64,000 nucleotides of DNA. Source: Ensifer oleiphilus (GTDB lineage Bacteria > Pseudomonadota > Alphaproteobacteria > Rhizobiales > Rhizobiaceae). Position numbers and translations under genes: made by a program. The DNA lies in the NCBI RefSeq assembly GCF_013371465.1, contig NZ_JABWDU010000001.1, positions 186,001 to 250,000 on the forward strand, read 5' to 3'. Each line of letters begins with the position of its first letter. Position 1 is the first letter of the stretch. The notes beneath the pieces are model-generated. The model saw nothing but the letters and a program-made list of their open reading frames with translations, was not told where the DNA came from and did not search any database. Shown here piece by piece: positions 35,568-44,607 of the stretch.

Positions 35568-35981
35568 CTACTTCGGTGGCATCGTGTCGAACTTCGGCAG
35601 CGCCGGATCGAGGTGATCCCAAGGATAGCCGCGCGATCCATAGGTGACGGCGTCGGGCTTGTAGCGGCTCGGGTCGTCGAGGCTTGCGGCACGCACGGTG
35701 AAGACGTCGGGCATTGCGGCAAAGGTCATGTAGACCGGCGAGCCGCAGGTGGGGCAAAAGGCCCGCGTCTTCACGTTGCCGCTGTCGGCGACCATGTCCC
35801 AGAGCGCTGCCTTGCCTTCGAGCTTCACGCCGTCCCGCCTGAAGCTCAGGTGCGATCCATGCCCGGTGCCGCTCTCCTGCTGGCAGTCGCGACACTGGCA
35901 GTCGTTCGAGAAAATCGGTTCTCCAGCGATTTCGTAGCGGATCGCGCCGCAGGCACATCCACCGATATAGGCCTTGCTCAT
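35568..35981 (-). CDS. GFA-family (glutathione-dependent formaldehyde-activating-like) protein
   Basis: The 137-residue protein has the zinc-binding Cys set of the GFA fold: C9/C11 (GGCACGAIRY), C28/C30/C33 (SNDCQCRDCQ) and a later FCPTCGSPVY pair. True Gfa adds glutathione to formaldehyde, but most members have unknown substrates. The start at 35981 has AGGAGA close before it, a slightly short spacing. It is convergent with the GST gene at 34839. A 211-base gap to the SRPBCC gene shows no further gene. Confidence 0.87.
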   Translation of the reverse strand: MSKAYIGGCACGAIRYEIAGEPIFSNDCQCRDCQQESGTGHGSHLSFRRDGVKLEGKAALWDMVADSGNVKTRAFCPTCGSPVYMTFAAMPDVFTVRAASLDDPSRYKPDAVTYGSRGYPWDHLDPALPKFDTMPPK

Positions 35982-36192
35982 CTCATTTCTCCTGGGTCGG
36001 GTGCGTAAAAACAAGGCGTCCCACAGCGGTCGGCGACGCCGGCTGTTCTCTTCCACTGCTTCAAATATTTGGGGCAGGCCCGGAGCCGATATCCTTTCGG
36101 GAGCGCGGCGTCGCCGCCGTTCGGTTCCCGGGACGATCAGACGACCTTCTGCTGGTCCGGCCTGCAAACGGCGCGCAGTCTGCGCGACGCGA

Positions 36193-36657
36193 TCAGCTCT
36201 GTTCGTCGGTGACGGCGCCGATCTTTGAAAGAACTTTCGTCCAGCCCTGGCTCATGTTCTTGAAAGCCGTGTCGTTGCGCGGCGTGACGAAGCCGGAATG
36301 GACGAGCCGGAGACGTGTACCGCCCTCGACCTTCGAAAGCGTCCAGGTGACGACCGTGTCGAGGCGGGAGCCATAATCACTGTTGCCTTCGTGCCCGCCT
36401 TTCCAGGCATAAACGAAGCGCTCATTGGCTCGGATCTCCAGCACCTTGCAGTGAATGACGCCATCCCATTCGCCGGCCGCCGTCGTCTGGAAGGTGAAGC
36501 GGTTGCCTTCGACCGGTTCGAAACCTGTCGGGACCATCATCCAGCGGCTCATCAACGCACCGCTCGTCAGTGTCTTCCAGATCGTCTCCGGGCTGTGAGG
36601 GAAGACCTCGTCGACCACGATGTCCTGCGTTTCGGGCTGCAACGCGATTTCGTTCAT
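36193..36657 (-). CDS. SRPBCC/AHSA1-family protein
   Basis: The 154-residue protein has the START/Bet v1-like AHSA1 fold: IVVDEVFPHSPETIWKTLTSG, RWMMVPTGFEPVEGNRFTFQT, VIHCKVLEIRANERFVYAWKGG and a closing helix with FKNMSQGWTKVLSKI. These proteins bind hydrophobic ligands in a central cavity. Its ATG overlaps the stop of the upstream ArsR gene by ATGA, the standard ArsR-SRPBCC operon seen across proteobacteria, and it is probably the regulated product. Confidence 0.9.
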   Translation of the reverse strand: MNEIALQPETQDIVVDEVFPHSPETIWKTLTSGALMSRWMMVPTGFEPVEGNRFTFQTTAAGEWDGVIHCKVLEIRANERFVYAWKGGHEGNSDYGSRLDTVVTWTLSKVEGGTRLRLVHSGFVTPRNDTAFKNMSQGWTKVLSKIGAVTDEQS

Positions 36658-36983
36658 GGGTCGATCTCCTTCAAGAGAGTGCGCAGATTGGCAAATCGTT
36701 CGCGCCAGAAGACGCCGTAATGGCTCATCCAGTCGACCAGTGGCTCAAGGCCCTCCGGTTGGGCGCGATAGTAGACGTTGCGGCCCTCGGGGCGCTCGGT
36801 GACGAGGCCCGCCTGCTTCAACGACTTGAGGTGCTGCGAAATGGCGCCCTGTGTCACGCCGCTGCCGCGCGTCAACTCAACCACTGTGATCTCGTCGGCG
36901 TTGGCGATGCGCTCGAACACGGCACGCCGGGTCGGGTCGGCAAGGGCGCGCATGATGGTGGTAATGGGTGCGGCTTCAATCAT
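36654..36983 (-). CDS. ArsR-family transcriptional regulator
   Basis: The 109-residue protein is a small winged-helix repressor: IMRALADPTRRAVFERIANA, ELTRGSGVTQGAISQHLKSLKQAGLV and RPEGRNVYYRAQPEGL. It lacks the Cys metal sites of ArsR/SmtB sensors, as is usual in the SRPBCC-linked group. It is translationally coupled to the SRPBCC gene. A hyphenated palindrome ATTGA-TTAG-TCAAT at 37007-37020 lies just upstream of the start and is the likely operator. Confidence 0.9.
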   Translation of the reverse strand: MIEAAPITTIMRALADPTRRAVFERIANADEITVVELTRGSGVTQGAISQHLKSLKQAGLVTERPEGRNVYYRAQPEGLEPLVDWMSHYGVFWRERFANLRTLLKEIDP

Positions 36984-37006
36984 GACGAAATCATTAGCGC
37001 ATACTG

Positions 37007-37020
37007 ATTGATTAGTCAAT
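37007..37020. promoter_or_regulatory. Probable ArsR operator
   Basis: ATTGA-TTAG-TCAAT is a hyphenated palindrome with 5-base arms, 24 bases upstream of the ArsR start codon in an AT-rich stretch. Confidence 0.5.
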
Positions 37021-37165
37021 ACTATTGTTTTCGAGGATGTCATGGTTGCAACCCCGAAGTGGCGGGTCGATGTGGGCAGCAAAAAGGGCCATGCCTCGGC
37101 CCGCCCCTCTATGCGTTCTTCGATGCTCTCTCCGCAAACGGACACAGCGCTTGCAGCACTTATCG

Positions 37166-37246
37166 CTAGCGAATTGCGGTCGCCTGCGAGCAGACGACCA
37201 CCCATCTGTTGTCACGATGTTCGTATGCATCGGTGTGCCAGTAGTC
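37166..37246 (-). pseudogene. Remnant: C-terminal end of a DUF4440/SnoaL-like gene
   Basis: The minus frame reads DYWHTDAYEHRDNRWVVVCS and ends QATAIR plus stop. This is the characteristic last strand pair of DUF4440/NTF2-like proteins (TDVYxxRDGRWxVVxSQ). Upstream of the Asp the frame no longer resembles the family, so only the last 26 codons survive. It is fused without spacing to an unrelated remnant at 37248. Confidence 0.5.
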
Positions 37247-37247
37247 G

Positions 37248-37370
37248 CTGCGCGGGATCCGGAGGAAACGGAGACGCCGTGTGAATGACATAGCGGTAGC
37301 CTTCGACGGCCTCACGCCACACCTCCTCTGAATCCAAATCGGCCCGCCCGAAGCCAGGCTGCTGATGCGG
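37248..37370 (-). pseudogene. Remnant: fragment of an NAD-dependent epimerase/reductase gene
   Basis: A different minus frame reads ADLDSEEVWREAVEGYRYVI followed by HTASPFPPDPAQ, the segment of dihydroflavonol-reductase-like SDRs around the fourth strand (ADLxDxxxWxxAVxGxxYVIHxASPFP). There is no start or Rossmann GxxGxxG part in frame upstream, and the frame stops soon after, so it is a broken internal piece of about 40 codons. It abuts the DUF4440 remnant. The rest of the 37021-37510 gap shows no gene. Confidence 0.5.
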
Positions 37371-37510
37371 CTCTTGCGCGCGGCGGTGACGCCGCGCACC
37401 ATTACTGGTTAGTCAGTCTGGCGAACCGCGCATGGGTGTACCCCGGCAAAAATTGACACAGCTGGAACCGTATTCGGTGCGGTCCTGACCGGCGTCTTGG
37501 AAGGGTGCGG

Positions 37511-38257
37511 CTAACGCCTGCGACCGATGGGAATGATTTCCGGTGCAGCTGCCGCGAACGGCCTGCCATCCCACCCCCCGAGCCATCGTTCGACGACGAG
37601 GCCCGCCTCGTCCATCATCGAGACGAGGTCTTCGTATGACGGGAAGGCGATTTTCGACTGCGCCGAATAGGTGCGCTCGTCGGTTGCGACCCGGTAGAAC
37701 GTATCGTATTCCACGATACCGGTAGATGGGTCATGCCGGACGTCGTTCCATGCGAACACGTCGCCCAGATCAGGGTGAACGATAGTTCGCTCGGATTCGG
37801 CCGGCGTCCATTCTTTCCATTCCTCGACTTCAGGATTACGGCTGTCGAAGATGAAACGCCCTTCAGGCGAGAGATGTGCGGCAATGGTCCGCAGAGCGGC
37901 GAGCTGATCTTCCCCGGTGAGGAAAACCTGGAAGGCGTGGCCGCTGAGCAGCACCAGATCGAAGGTTTCTCCGAGGCGGATGGTTCGCCCGTCGCCTTCG
38001 ATCCAACGCACCCGTTTACCGCCGGGTCGCTGCCTTGCGATTTCGAGCATCGCAGCGGCCGGGTCGACGCCGACGACCCGCTTGCCGCCCTCTCGTGCGA
38101 AGGCAGCTGCCAAAAGACCGGTGCCGCACCCGAGATCGAGGATCGAGGCGCGGCCGGTGGCCATGCGGTGGAGATACTCGGAATCGGCAGTCCAGCCGTT
38201 CTCGATGTCGTAGAACTCTACAAGGCCTGGATCGTTGTAGAGTTTGTCGATCGTCAT
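37511..38257 (-). CDS. Class I SAM-dependent methyltransferase
   Basis: The 248-residue protein has the class I Rossmann motifs ILDLGCGTGLLAAAFA (motif I, about residues 38-53), GVDPAAAMLEIAR, WIEGDGRTI and FDLVLLSGHAFQVF, and a C-terminal beta-sheet part typical of small-molecule methyltransferases. It ends SYEDLVSMMDEAGLVVERWLGG. The ATG at 38257 is family-like; upstream codons are antisense to nothing useful. It lies 13 bases after guaA in the same direction and may be cotranscribed with it. The acceptor is unknown. Confidence 0.88.
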   Translation of the reverse strand: MTIDKLYNDPGLVEFYDIENGWTADSEYLHRMATGRASILDLGCGTGLLAAAFAREGGKRVVGVDPAAAMLEIARQRPGGKRVRWIEGDGRTIRLGETFDLVLLSGHAFQVFLTGEDQLAALRTIAAHLSPEGRFIFDSRNPEVEEWKEWTPAESERTIVHPDLGDVFAWNDVRHDPSTGIVEYDTFYRVATDERTYSAQSKIAFPSYEDLVSMMDEAGLVVERWLGGWDGRPFAAAAPEIIPIGRRR

Positions 38258-38270
38258 CGAGATGACCGGA

Positions 38271-39833
38271 TCACTCCCATTCGATCGTGCCGGGCGGCTT
38301 CGACGTGACGTCGTAAACCACGCGGTTGATGCCACGGACCTCGTTGATGATGCGCGTTGCCGCACGGCCGAGGAATTCCATGTCGTAGTGGTAGAAGTCG
38401 GCGGTCATGCCGTCGACCGAGGTGACGGCGCGCAGCGCGCAGACGAACTCGTAGGTACGGCCGTCGCCCATGACGCCGACGGTCTGCACCGGCAGAAGCA
38501 CGGCGAATGCCTGCCAGATGGCGTCGTAGAGGCCGGCCTTGCGGATCTCGTCGAGATAGATCGCATCGGCTTCGCGCAGGATCTCGAGCTTCTCGCGGCT
38601 GATGCCACCCGGGCAGCGGATGGCAAGGCCCGGACCCGGGAAGGGATGGCGACCGATGAAGCTGTCGGGCAGGCCGAGTTCGCGGCCGAGCACGCGGACT
38701 TCGTCCTTGAACAGTTCGCGCAGCGGCTCGACCAGTTGCATGTTCATGCGTTCCGGCAGGCCGCCGACATTGTGGTGCGACTTGATCGTGACCGACGGGC
38801 CGCCGGTGAAGGAGACGCTTTCGATGACGTCGGGATAGAGCGTGCCCTGGGCAAGGAAATCCGCGCCGCCGAGCTTCTTTGCCTCTTCCTCGAACACCTC
38901 GATGAACAGGCGGCCGATGATCTTGCGCTTGGTCTCCGGGTCGCTCTGGCCTTCCAGTTCACCGATGAACCGGTCGGAAGCGTCGACGTGGAGGAGGTGC
39001 AGGTTATAGTGCTCTTCGAACATGGCGACGACGTTCTTCGCCTCGTCCTTGCGCATCAGGCCGTGGTCGACGAGGATGCAGGTCAGCTGGTCGCCAACCG
39101 CCTCGTGTATCAGGAGAGCGGCGACCGAGCTGTCGACGCCGCCCGAAAGCGCGCAGATCACCTTCTTGTCGCCAACTTGGCGGCGGATCGCGTCCACCGC
39201 CTTGGCGCGGTAGGCCGACATCGACCAGTCGCCCTTGATGCCGGCGATCTTGTGCACGAAGTTGGAAATCAGCTTGGCGCCGTCAGGCGTGTGCACGACT
39301 TCCGGGTGGAACTGCACGGCATAGTACTTGCGCTTCTCGTCGGCGATGAAGGCGAACGGGGCGTTGGCCGAGGTGGCGACGACTTCGAAGCCTTCGGGGA
39401 TCGCGGTGACGCGGTCGCCATGCGACATCCACACCTGGTGGCGCGAACCGAGCGACCAGACGCCGTCAAACAGCGCGCAGTCCTTCTCGACTTCGAGGAA
39501 GGCGCGGCCGAACTCGCGATGGTGGCCGCTCTCGACCTTGCCGCCGAGCTGGGCGCAGATGGTCTGCTGGCCGTAGCAGATGCCGAACACCGGCAGGCCG
39601 GAATCGAAGATCACCTGCGGCGCGCGCGGCGAGCCGATGTCGAGCGTTGAGGCCGGGCTGCCGGAGAGGATGACGGCCTTCGGCTTCAGCCGCTGAAAAC
39701 CTTCTTCCGCCGACTGGAACGGCACGATTTCACAATAAACACCGGATTCGCGCACGCGCCTGGCGATGAGCTGCGTCACCTGGCTGCCGAAGTCGACGAT
39801 AAGAACGGTGTCGGGATGGGCTGTCTGGGTCAT
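38271..39833 (-). CDS. guaA: GMP synthase (glutamine-hydrolysing)
   Basis: The 520-residue enzyme has an N-terminal class I glutamine amidotransferase domain with C86 in FGICYGQQ and the His-Glu pair in [10 protein letters not shown], an ATP pyrophosphatase domain with the PP-loop [14 protein letters not shown], and the GuaA C-terminal dimerisation domain ending KPPGTIEWE. It aminates XMP to GMP in the last step of guanine nucleotide synthesis. All domains are complete. The methyltransferase gene follows after 13 bases. Confidence 0.98.
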   Translation of the reverse strand: MTQTAHPDTVLIVDFGSQVTQLIARRVRESGVYCEIVPFQSAEEGFQRLKPKAVILSGSPASTLDIGSPRAPQVIFDSGLPVFGICYGQQTICAQLGGKVESGHHREFGRAFLEVEKDCALFDGVWSLGSRHQVWMSHGDRVTAIPEGFEVVATSANAPFAFIADEKRKYYAVQFHPEVVHTPDGAKLISNFVHKIAGIKGDWSMSAYRAKAVDAIRRQVGDKKVICALSGGVDSSVAALLIHEAVGDQLTCILVDHGLMRKDEAKNVVAMFEEHYNLHLLHVDASDRFIGELEGQSDPETKRKIIGRLFIEVFEEEAKKLGGADFLAQGTLYPDVIESVSFTGGPSVTIKSHHNVGGLPERMNMQLVEPLRELFKDEVRVLGRELGLPDSFIGRHPFPGPGLAIRCPGGISREKLEILREADAIYLDEIRKAGLYDAIWQAFAVLLPVQTVGVMGDGRTYEFVCALRAVTSVDGMTADFYHYDMEFLGRAATRIINEVRGINRVVYDVTSKPPGTIEWE

Positions 39834-39927
39834 GTCGGGCCTTCAAACAAGCTTGATCATGGCGAGCCTTTAATGAAAGCCCGTCTTTAGCGCAACGATT
39901 AGATTGCACCCGGACAATCCCGGGCTT

Positions 39928-40566
39928 TCAGAGCCTGATCTCTCCGGTACCGATCGCCGCCTCGAGACTGTCGATGACGCCGGCGAGCTTTTCGTCGATG
40001 ACATCAAGGTACTCCGTCCAGTCGCTCACATGCTTGAGCTCTGCCTTGCCGTCCGAAATGCCGCGAAGCGCGATGAGATGCACACCAAAGGATTGGCAGG
40101 CACGCAGCACCGCATAGGTCTCCATCTCCACCATGTCGGCGTCGATGCCGTCATAGGCGGAGCCTGAGACGATGTTGGCGCCGGTCGACAGTCGCGCCTC
40201 CTTGACGCCGGGGATCCGCAGCGGCAGCGACACGACGGCCGGAAGATCGAGAAACGGCGTTGCCCCTTTCTCGAAACCGAGCGCCGAGGCGTCCATGTCG
40301 CGGTAGCCGACGGATACCGCCTGATAGACTTCGGTCTGCTCGAGCTTGGCGGCACCCGCCGAGCCGAGCGAGACGACCAGTTTCGGAAGATTGCCTTCGG
40401 CGGCAAGCCCGGCCAGCGCCTTCGTCAGCGTCACGGCGGCCTCCACCGGACCGACGCCGGTCATCAGCGGTGCGATCCGCGCCTTCAGATGCGGGCCGTA
40501 TTCGGCATCGACAGCCATCACGTAGAGAACCTTGCGGCCGGCGACGTCTTTCACTGCAAAACTCAT
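39928..40566 (-). CDS. MTA/SAH nucleosidase-like phosphorylase-superfamily protein
   Basis: The 212-residue protein belongs to the purine nucleoside phosphorylase/uridine phosphorylase superfamily: MAVDAEYGPHLKARI with the early acidic residue, LVVSLGSAGAA, and the late VEMETYAVL and RGISD segments that in MTAN hold the ribose Glu and catalytic Asp. It would split methylthioadenosine or S-adenosylhomocysteine in methionine salvage. It is shorter than E. coli MTAN (232). The thioesterase gene upstream overlaps its start by ATGA, so the pair is cotranscribed. Confidence 0.82.
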   Translation of the reverse strand: MSFAVKDVAGRKVLYVMAVDAEYGPHLKARIAPLMTGVGPVEAAVTLTKALAGLAAEGNLPKLVVSLGSAGAAKLEQTEVYQAVSVGYRDMDASALGFEKGATPFLDLPAVVSLPLRIPGVKEARLSTGANIVSGSAYDGIDADMVEMETYAVLRACQSFGVHLIALRGISDGKAELKHVSDWTEYLDVIDEKLAGVIDSLEAAIGTGEIRL

Positions 40567-41015
40567 CCTTCGACATCCTCGCGTCCGCGGATCACCATCA
40601 TCGTGCCGGTCATCGAGGCAATCAGCTTGGCCGGCCCGTCCGCGCGGATCGCGTAGCCGCGCCCGTCCGAGACGATGATCGTCGTGCCCGGCTTGGTGAC
40701 TTCGCCACGAAACAGGAAACGCTCGCCGCGCCCCGGCGACAGGAGGTTGACCTTGAATTCGATCGTCAGGATCGAGGCATCCGGGTCGATGACCGAATAG
40801 GCGGCGTAAGTCCCGGCCGAATCGAGTGCGGCAGAAATCACCCCTGCATGCAGGAAGCCATGCTGCTGCGTCAGCTTCTCGTCGAAGGGCAGCTCGATTT
40901 CGACCGTGCCCTGCTCAACCAGCGTCAGCTCAGCGCCGATCGTTTCCATCGCCGCCTGCCGCGCGAAGCTCTCCCGGATGCGTCTGCGGAAATCTGGGGG
41001 ATCGCTATCGTCCAT
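40563..41015 (-). CDS. PaaI-family hotdog-fold thioesterase
   Basis: Taken from the ATG at 41015 the protein has 150 residues with a hotdog fold: RQAAMETIGAELTLVEQGTVEIELPF, the catalytic-site QQHGFLHAGVISAALDSAGTYA (HGG/HAG turn with Asp) and EFKVNLLSPGRGERFLFRGEV. It hydrolyses an acyl-CoA or related thioester; the substrate is not predictable. An ATG at 41078 is possible. No strong ribosome site is seen at either. Its stop overlaps the nucleosidase start. Confidence 0.85.
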   Translation of the reverse strand: MDDSDPPDFRRRIRESFARQAAMETIGAELTLVEQGTVEIELPFDEKLTQQHGFLHAGVISAALDSAGTYAAYSVIDPDASILTIEFKVNLLSPGRGERFLFRGEVTKPGTTIIVSDGRGYAIRADGPAKLIASMTGTMMVIRGREDVEG

Positions 41016-41099
41016 CAGTCTGTACGGCCCTGGTTTCGCGGAAGGCCCAGTGCCCTCCAGATCGATGGACAGTGGCATGGCCGCACCGGTGCGACAAGC

Positions 41100-41552
41100 T
41101 CAATTCATGAGGAAAATCGAGCCGTTGAGCACTGTCGCAAACGCCACCCAAGCGAGATAGGGCAGGAACAGCAGGGTCGAAACGCGGTCCCTGTTCCAGC
41201 TTGCGACGATGACGCCGGCAACGGCGATCAACAGCGCGATGATGACGATCAGGGCCGACGAGACGTTCTGCATGCCGAAGAACAGCGGCGACCACAGGAA
41301 GTTGAGGATCATCTGCGCCAGCCACAATCGCATTGCCGCGGAGCGGCGATGGTCGAGAAACAGCCGCGCGCCGACAAAGCCGATGATCACGTAGAGGATC
41401 GACCAGACCGGGGCGAAGATCCAGTTGGGCGGGTTGAAGGCCGGCTTTGCCAGAGCCTGATACCATTCGCCGGGGATGTTGTTGTAGCCGATGAGGAGCC
41501 CGAGACCGAGCACAGTGGCGATGAAGACTGCGTAGACGAGGGTTCTGTTCAT
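41100..41552 (-). CDS. tspO: TspO/MBR-family membrane protein
   Basis: The 150-residue protein has five membrane helices and the Trp-rich family segments NIPGEWYQALAKPAFNPPNW, IFAPVWSILYVIIGFVGARLF and LNFLWSPLFFGMQN. TspO binds porphyrins and related ligands; in alphaproteobacteria it affects tetrapyrrole export and photosynthesis or stress genes. The start at 41552 is the conserved one. It lies 84 bases upstream of the thioesterase start on the same strand and may share its transcript. Confidence 0.92.
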   Translation of the reverse strand: MNRTLVYAVFIATVLGLGLLIGYNNIPGEWYQALAKPAFNPPNWIFAPVWSILYVIIGFVGARLFLDHRRSAAMRLWLAQMILNFLWSPLFFGMQNVSSALIVIIALLIAVAGVIVASWNRDRVSTLLFLPYLAWVAFATVLNGSIFLMN

Positions 41553-41635
41553 GCGCCGACAGATAGGGCGCCCTTCGGCGCTTTCCAGCACCGGCTGACG
41601 TTTTGAAGTGACAAGGCGTCACCTATATCTCTGCC

Positions 41636-42190
41636 ATGAAAAGCTTCCGTCGCATCGACATCCGTCCGGCCGGCCCGGACGACATCATGATGATCGCCTC
41701 CGTTATCGTCGAAACCTGGCGATCGAGCTTTCGCGGGCTGATTTCCGATGACTTTCTCGATGCGATGAGCATCGAGGAGCAGGCCTTGCGGCACGCGAGG
41801 CGCATGCGCGTCGCGGATGTCTTCCACCTGGTTGCTGTCGACATGGGCACAAACCGGGTGATCGGCTTTGCCAACTACGGCAAAGCCCGCTCGATGCCGC
41901 CGCGGTTCGATCGCGAGCTTTACGCTCTCTACATCCTCAAGGAGTTCCAGGGGGCGGGCATCGGCTCGGCTCTGGTGCGAAGCGTTGCCGCCCATTGCCG
42001 GGAGATGCGCGCGGCGTCGCTGTTTGCCTGGGTGTTGTCAAGCAATCCGAACCGGGCATTCTACGAGCGCCTGGGTGCCGTTGCGGTCGGCCAGGGCCAG
42101 GTGAGCCTTGGAGGCGAAAATCACGACCAGACCGCCTATCGATGGGACAATCTGGCAAAGCTCGCCGGCGAGGGTCGGTTTTCGGCCTGA
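41636..42190 (+). CDS. GNAT-family N-acetyltransferase
   Basis: The 184-residue protein has the GNAT fold: RPAGPDDIMMIASVIVETW at the start, then LYALYILKEFQGAGIGSALVRSVA (motif A acetyl-CoA loop, QGAGIG) and a C-terminal SSNPNRAFYERLGAVAVGQG (motif B). It is a cytoplasmic acetyltransferase with unknown acceptor. The divergent start lies 83 bases from tspO, and the gene is convergent with the DUF1513 gene, nine bases away. Confidence 0.88.
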   Translation: MKSFRRIDIRPAGPDDIMMIASVIVETWRSSFRGLISDDFLDAMSIEEQALRHARRMRVADVFHLVAVDMGTNRVIGFANYGKARSMPPRFDRELYALYILKEFQGAGIGSALVRSVAAHCREMRAASLFAWVLSSNPNRAFYERLGAVAVGQGQVSLGGENHDQTAYRWDNLAKLAGEGRFSA

Positions 42191-42199
42191 CGCCTGCTG

Positions 42200-43291
42200 T
42201 CAGGACCGAGCGAGCCGCACGATATGCTGGTCCCAGGCGACGGGGTTTTGGTGATCCTTGAAGCGGCCGTCATAGGACGACACGGCAAAACCGTGATCGG
42301 CGGCGGCGACACCGGCGGCGTCGATCACGCGCTCCTGTTTCAGCACTGCGCCGGTGCCGGCGTCGAGCGTGACGGCAATGCCTCCCTTCGGCGAGGTCAG
42401 GCCGATCAGCCCGTCGTTACGGTTGACGGCGATGGCGCCGACATAGTTGGCAAGCGCCGCCGTCGTGCTTTCGGGCAGCGACACGAACGCGAGATCTTCG
42501 CCGTGAGAGAAGTGGCCGACAAGCGGCGGCAGGTCGTCGCGCGCGCCTTCGTACTGGCAGGCAAACCAGATCTCCCCCTTCGGGCCGATATCGACATGGC
42601 GGGTAGAGAGACGGCTGAGGTCGGCAGGCAGCGTGTGCTTCTGGATCAGGGCGCCGGTCGCGGTGTCGACCAGCGTCAGGCTGGGTTCCATATGGTCCAG
42701 ATTGAGCTTGGTCCGGCCGAAATCCGGATGGGTCTCGATGCCGCCATTGGCGATGGCGAGCATCCGGCCATCGGCGGAAAGCGTCATGTCGTGCGGGCCG
42801 ATGCCATAGGTCGGGAATTCGCCGATGCGGGCAAAGGAACGGGTGCCGTCGTAGATGCCGATCATGCCGCGATTGCCGGCAAAGTCGTTCTCGGTGGCGT
42901 AGAGCAGGCGGCCGTCGGCGGAAAAGCAGCCATGGCCGTAGAAATGCCGGCCCTCCGCCGCGGCGATGACGATCGGTTCGGCGCTGCCATCGGCCGAAAG
43001 GATCATTGCATAGGTGCCCGGGCGGCGGGCGAAGGCGACCGTGCGCTCGCTGGCGGCGGAATAGGCCATGCCGTGGGCGCGGGCGGGCAGCGCCGTGCGC
43101 TCGATGATCTCGCCCGCTTCGGTCAGCGTGGCAAGGCCAAAGCTTCCGTCCGGGGCCATGAAGGCCGAGGCAAAGACCGCGTCAGTGCGCTCGAGCGCAA
43201 AAGTGCTGCGCGCTCCGAGCGTCGCCACCCAGGCGGCGCCGGCCATCGTGATGAAACTGCGTCGGTCGATCAGACCCGTGGTGGCGCCCAT
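42200..43291 (-). CDS. DUF1513 protein, Tat-exported, of the imelysin cluster
   Basis: From the ATG at 43291 (GGCGGGAA before it) the protein has 363 residues. The N-terminus reads DRRSFITMAGAAWVATLGAR, a twin-arginine signal. The mature part is a seven-bladed-propeller-like DUF1513 domain with repeats such as GHGCFSADGRLLYATEND, YGIGPHDMTLSADGRMLAIANGG and LSTRHVDIGPKGEIWFACQYEG. DUF1513 genes normally end imelysin/di-haem oxidoreductase operons in proteobacteria and are thought to act in periplasmic iron handling. Here corA lies between it and the rest of that cluster. Confidence 0.88.
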   Translation of the reverse strand: MGATTGLIDRRSFITMAGAAWVATLGARSTFALERTDAVFASAFMAPDGSFGLATLTEAGEIIERTALPARAHGMAYSAASERTVAFARRPGTYAMILSADGSAEPIVIAAAEGRHFYGHGCFSADGRLLYATENDFAGNRGMIGIYDGTRSFARIGEFPTYGIGPHDMTLSADGRMLAIANGGIETHPDFGRTKLNLDHMEPSLTLVDTATGALIQKHTLPADLSRLSTRHVDIGPKGEIWFACQYEGARDDLPPLVGHFSHGEDLAFVSLPESTTAALANYVGAIAVNRNDGLIGLTSPKGGIAVTLDAGTGAVLKQERVIDAAGVAAADHGFAVSSYDGRFKDHQNPVAWDQHIVRLARS

Positions 43292-43374
43292 GCCATTCCC
43301 GCCTGCCATTCTGTCGGAGCGGCAGCGGAAATCCGCCGCCGGACCTTGTCGCTACGATGTAGCAGATTACGCTT

Positions 43375-44364
43375 TCAGAGCCAGCCCCGCCGCTTGAAGT
43401 AGAGGAAGGGAACGATCGCTGAAAGCACCATCAGCGCCAGGGCGTAAGGGTAGCCGAAGCGCCACTGCAGCTCGGGCATGATCTCGAAGTTCATGCCATA
43501 GATCGAGGCGACCAGCGTCGGCGGCAGGAACACGACGGCGGCGACCGAAAAGATCTTGATGATTTGGTTCTGCTCCAGATTGATCAGGCCGAGCGTCGCG
43601 TCGAGCAGGAAGTTGATCTTGTTCGACAGGAACAGTGCGTGGTCGCCGAGCGATGTCGCATCGCGCTGGATCAACTTGATCCGCTGCCGGCTTTCCTTTG
43701 CCGCCTTGCGCGGACCGATGCCTTCAAGCGCCACGTGATAGGCCACAAGGCGCCCGATGCTGACCAGGCTTTCGCGCACGATCGTCAGAAGGTCGCCCTT
43801 CTGGCCGATCTGCTCGATCAGCGACTGCAGGTCGCGCGTCTTCTTGGTGGCGCTGGCATTGGTCTTGCGGAACACGTCACGCGAAATGCCGTCGACCTCG
43901 CTGCCGGCCCGCTCCAGCGCGTCGGCGGTGCGGTCGATCATCGCTTCGAGAAGCCCCAGCATTACCAGTTCGCCCGTCTCGCAGGCCTGGCCATTGGCCT
44001 TCTGCAACCGGTTGGCATAGGTCTGGAAGGGTTTCGGGTCGGCGTGGCGCACGGTCACAAGCGTGGCGCCCTTGACGATGAAGGTCACGGGAACCTTGAC
44101 CGGATATTCGCTGTCGAGCTTGGCGACCGCCGTCATGGTCATGAACTGGGCGCCGTCTTCCTGGTAGAGCCGGTCGGACAGCTCGATTTCCTGCATTTCG
44201 TCACGGGTCGGGATCTCGACGCCGATTTGGCCCTGGACCAGCCGGGTCTCTTCGACCGACGGGTTGAGGAGGTCGTACCAGATGACAGGCGTCGGCGAGG
44301 CAAGGCCGTCGAGCATATCGACGAGCACGAGATGGCTGTTCTGGCTTTTGTAGATGCGCAGCAT
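43375..44364 (-). CDS. corA: CorA-family magnesium/cobalt channel
   Basis: From the ATG at 44364 (GGAGCCC just before) the protein has 329 residues: a cytoplasmic N-terminal domain with long stalk helices, then two C-terminal membrane helices joined by the periplasmic signature YGMNFE (GMN). CorA is the homopentameric Mg2+ uptake channel of the inner membrane. It stands on the minus strand between the second imelysin gene and the DUF1513 gene, 83 bases before the latter, so the two may share a transcript. A long palindrome at 44608 separates it from the imelysin unit. Confidence 0.93.
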   Translation of the reverse strand: MLRIYKSQNSHLVLVDMLDGLASPTPVIWYDLLNPSVEETRLVQGQIGVEIPTRDEMQEIELSDRLYQEDGAQFMTMTAVAKLDSEYPVKVPVTFIVKGATLVTVRHADPKPFQTYANRLQKANGQACETGELVMLGLLEAMIDRTADALERAGSEVDGISRDVFRKTNASATKKTRDLQSLIEQIGQKGDLLTIVRESLVSIGRLVAYHVALEGIGPRKAAKESRQRIKLIQRDATSLGDHALFLSNKINFLLDATLGLINLEQNQIIKIFSVAAVVFLPPTLVASIYGMNFEIMPELQWRFGYPYALALMVLSAIVPFLYFKRRGWL

Positions 44365-44607
44365 TTTGGGCTCCATAGGGCGAGTCATCCGACCGCCACG
44401 AAGCCCTGATCAATCAGGACCGAGCGGTCGTGAGCATGAAGGCTCGACTTCGACTGTCGGGGTTCATTGCAAGTTGATCCTTGTGGTGAAACGTGCCCGC
44501 GAGAGCGGACACGGGGAGCGCTTTGCGCCCAAACAGGGGGATTGTCAACACCTCCAGCGCCATGAGTCTTTTCAGGCGCACAAAGGTCGCTGGAGCACTT
44601 TCAATCG

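Noticed and set aside
44389-44607. Magnesium-sensing leader before corA
   Set aside because: No structured or conserved riboswitch-like element could be recognised upstream of the corA start.
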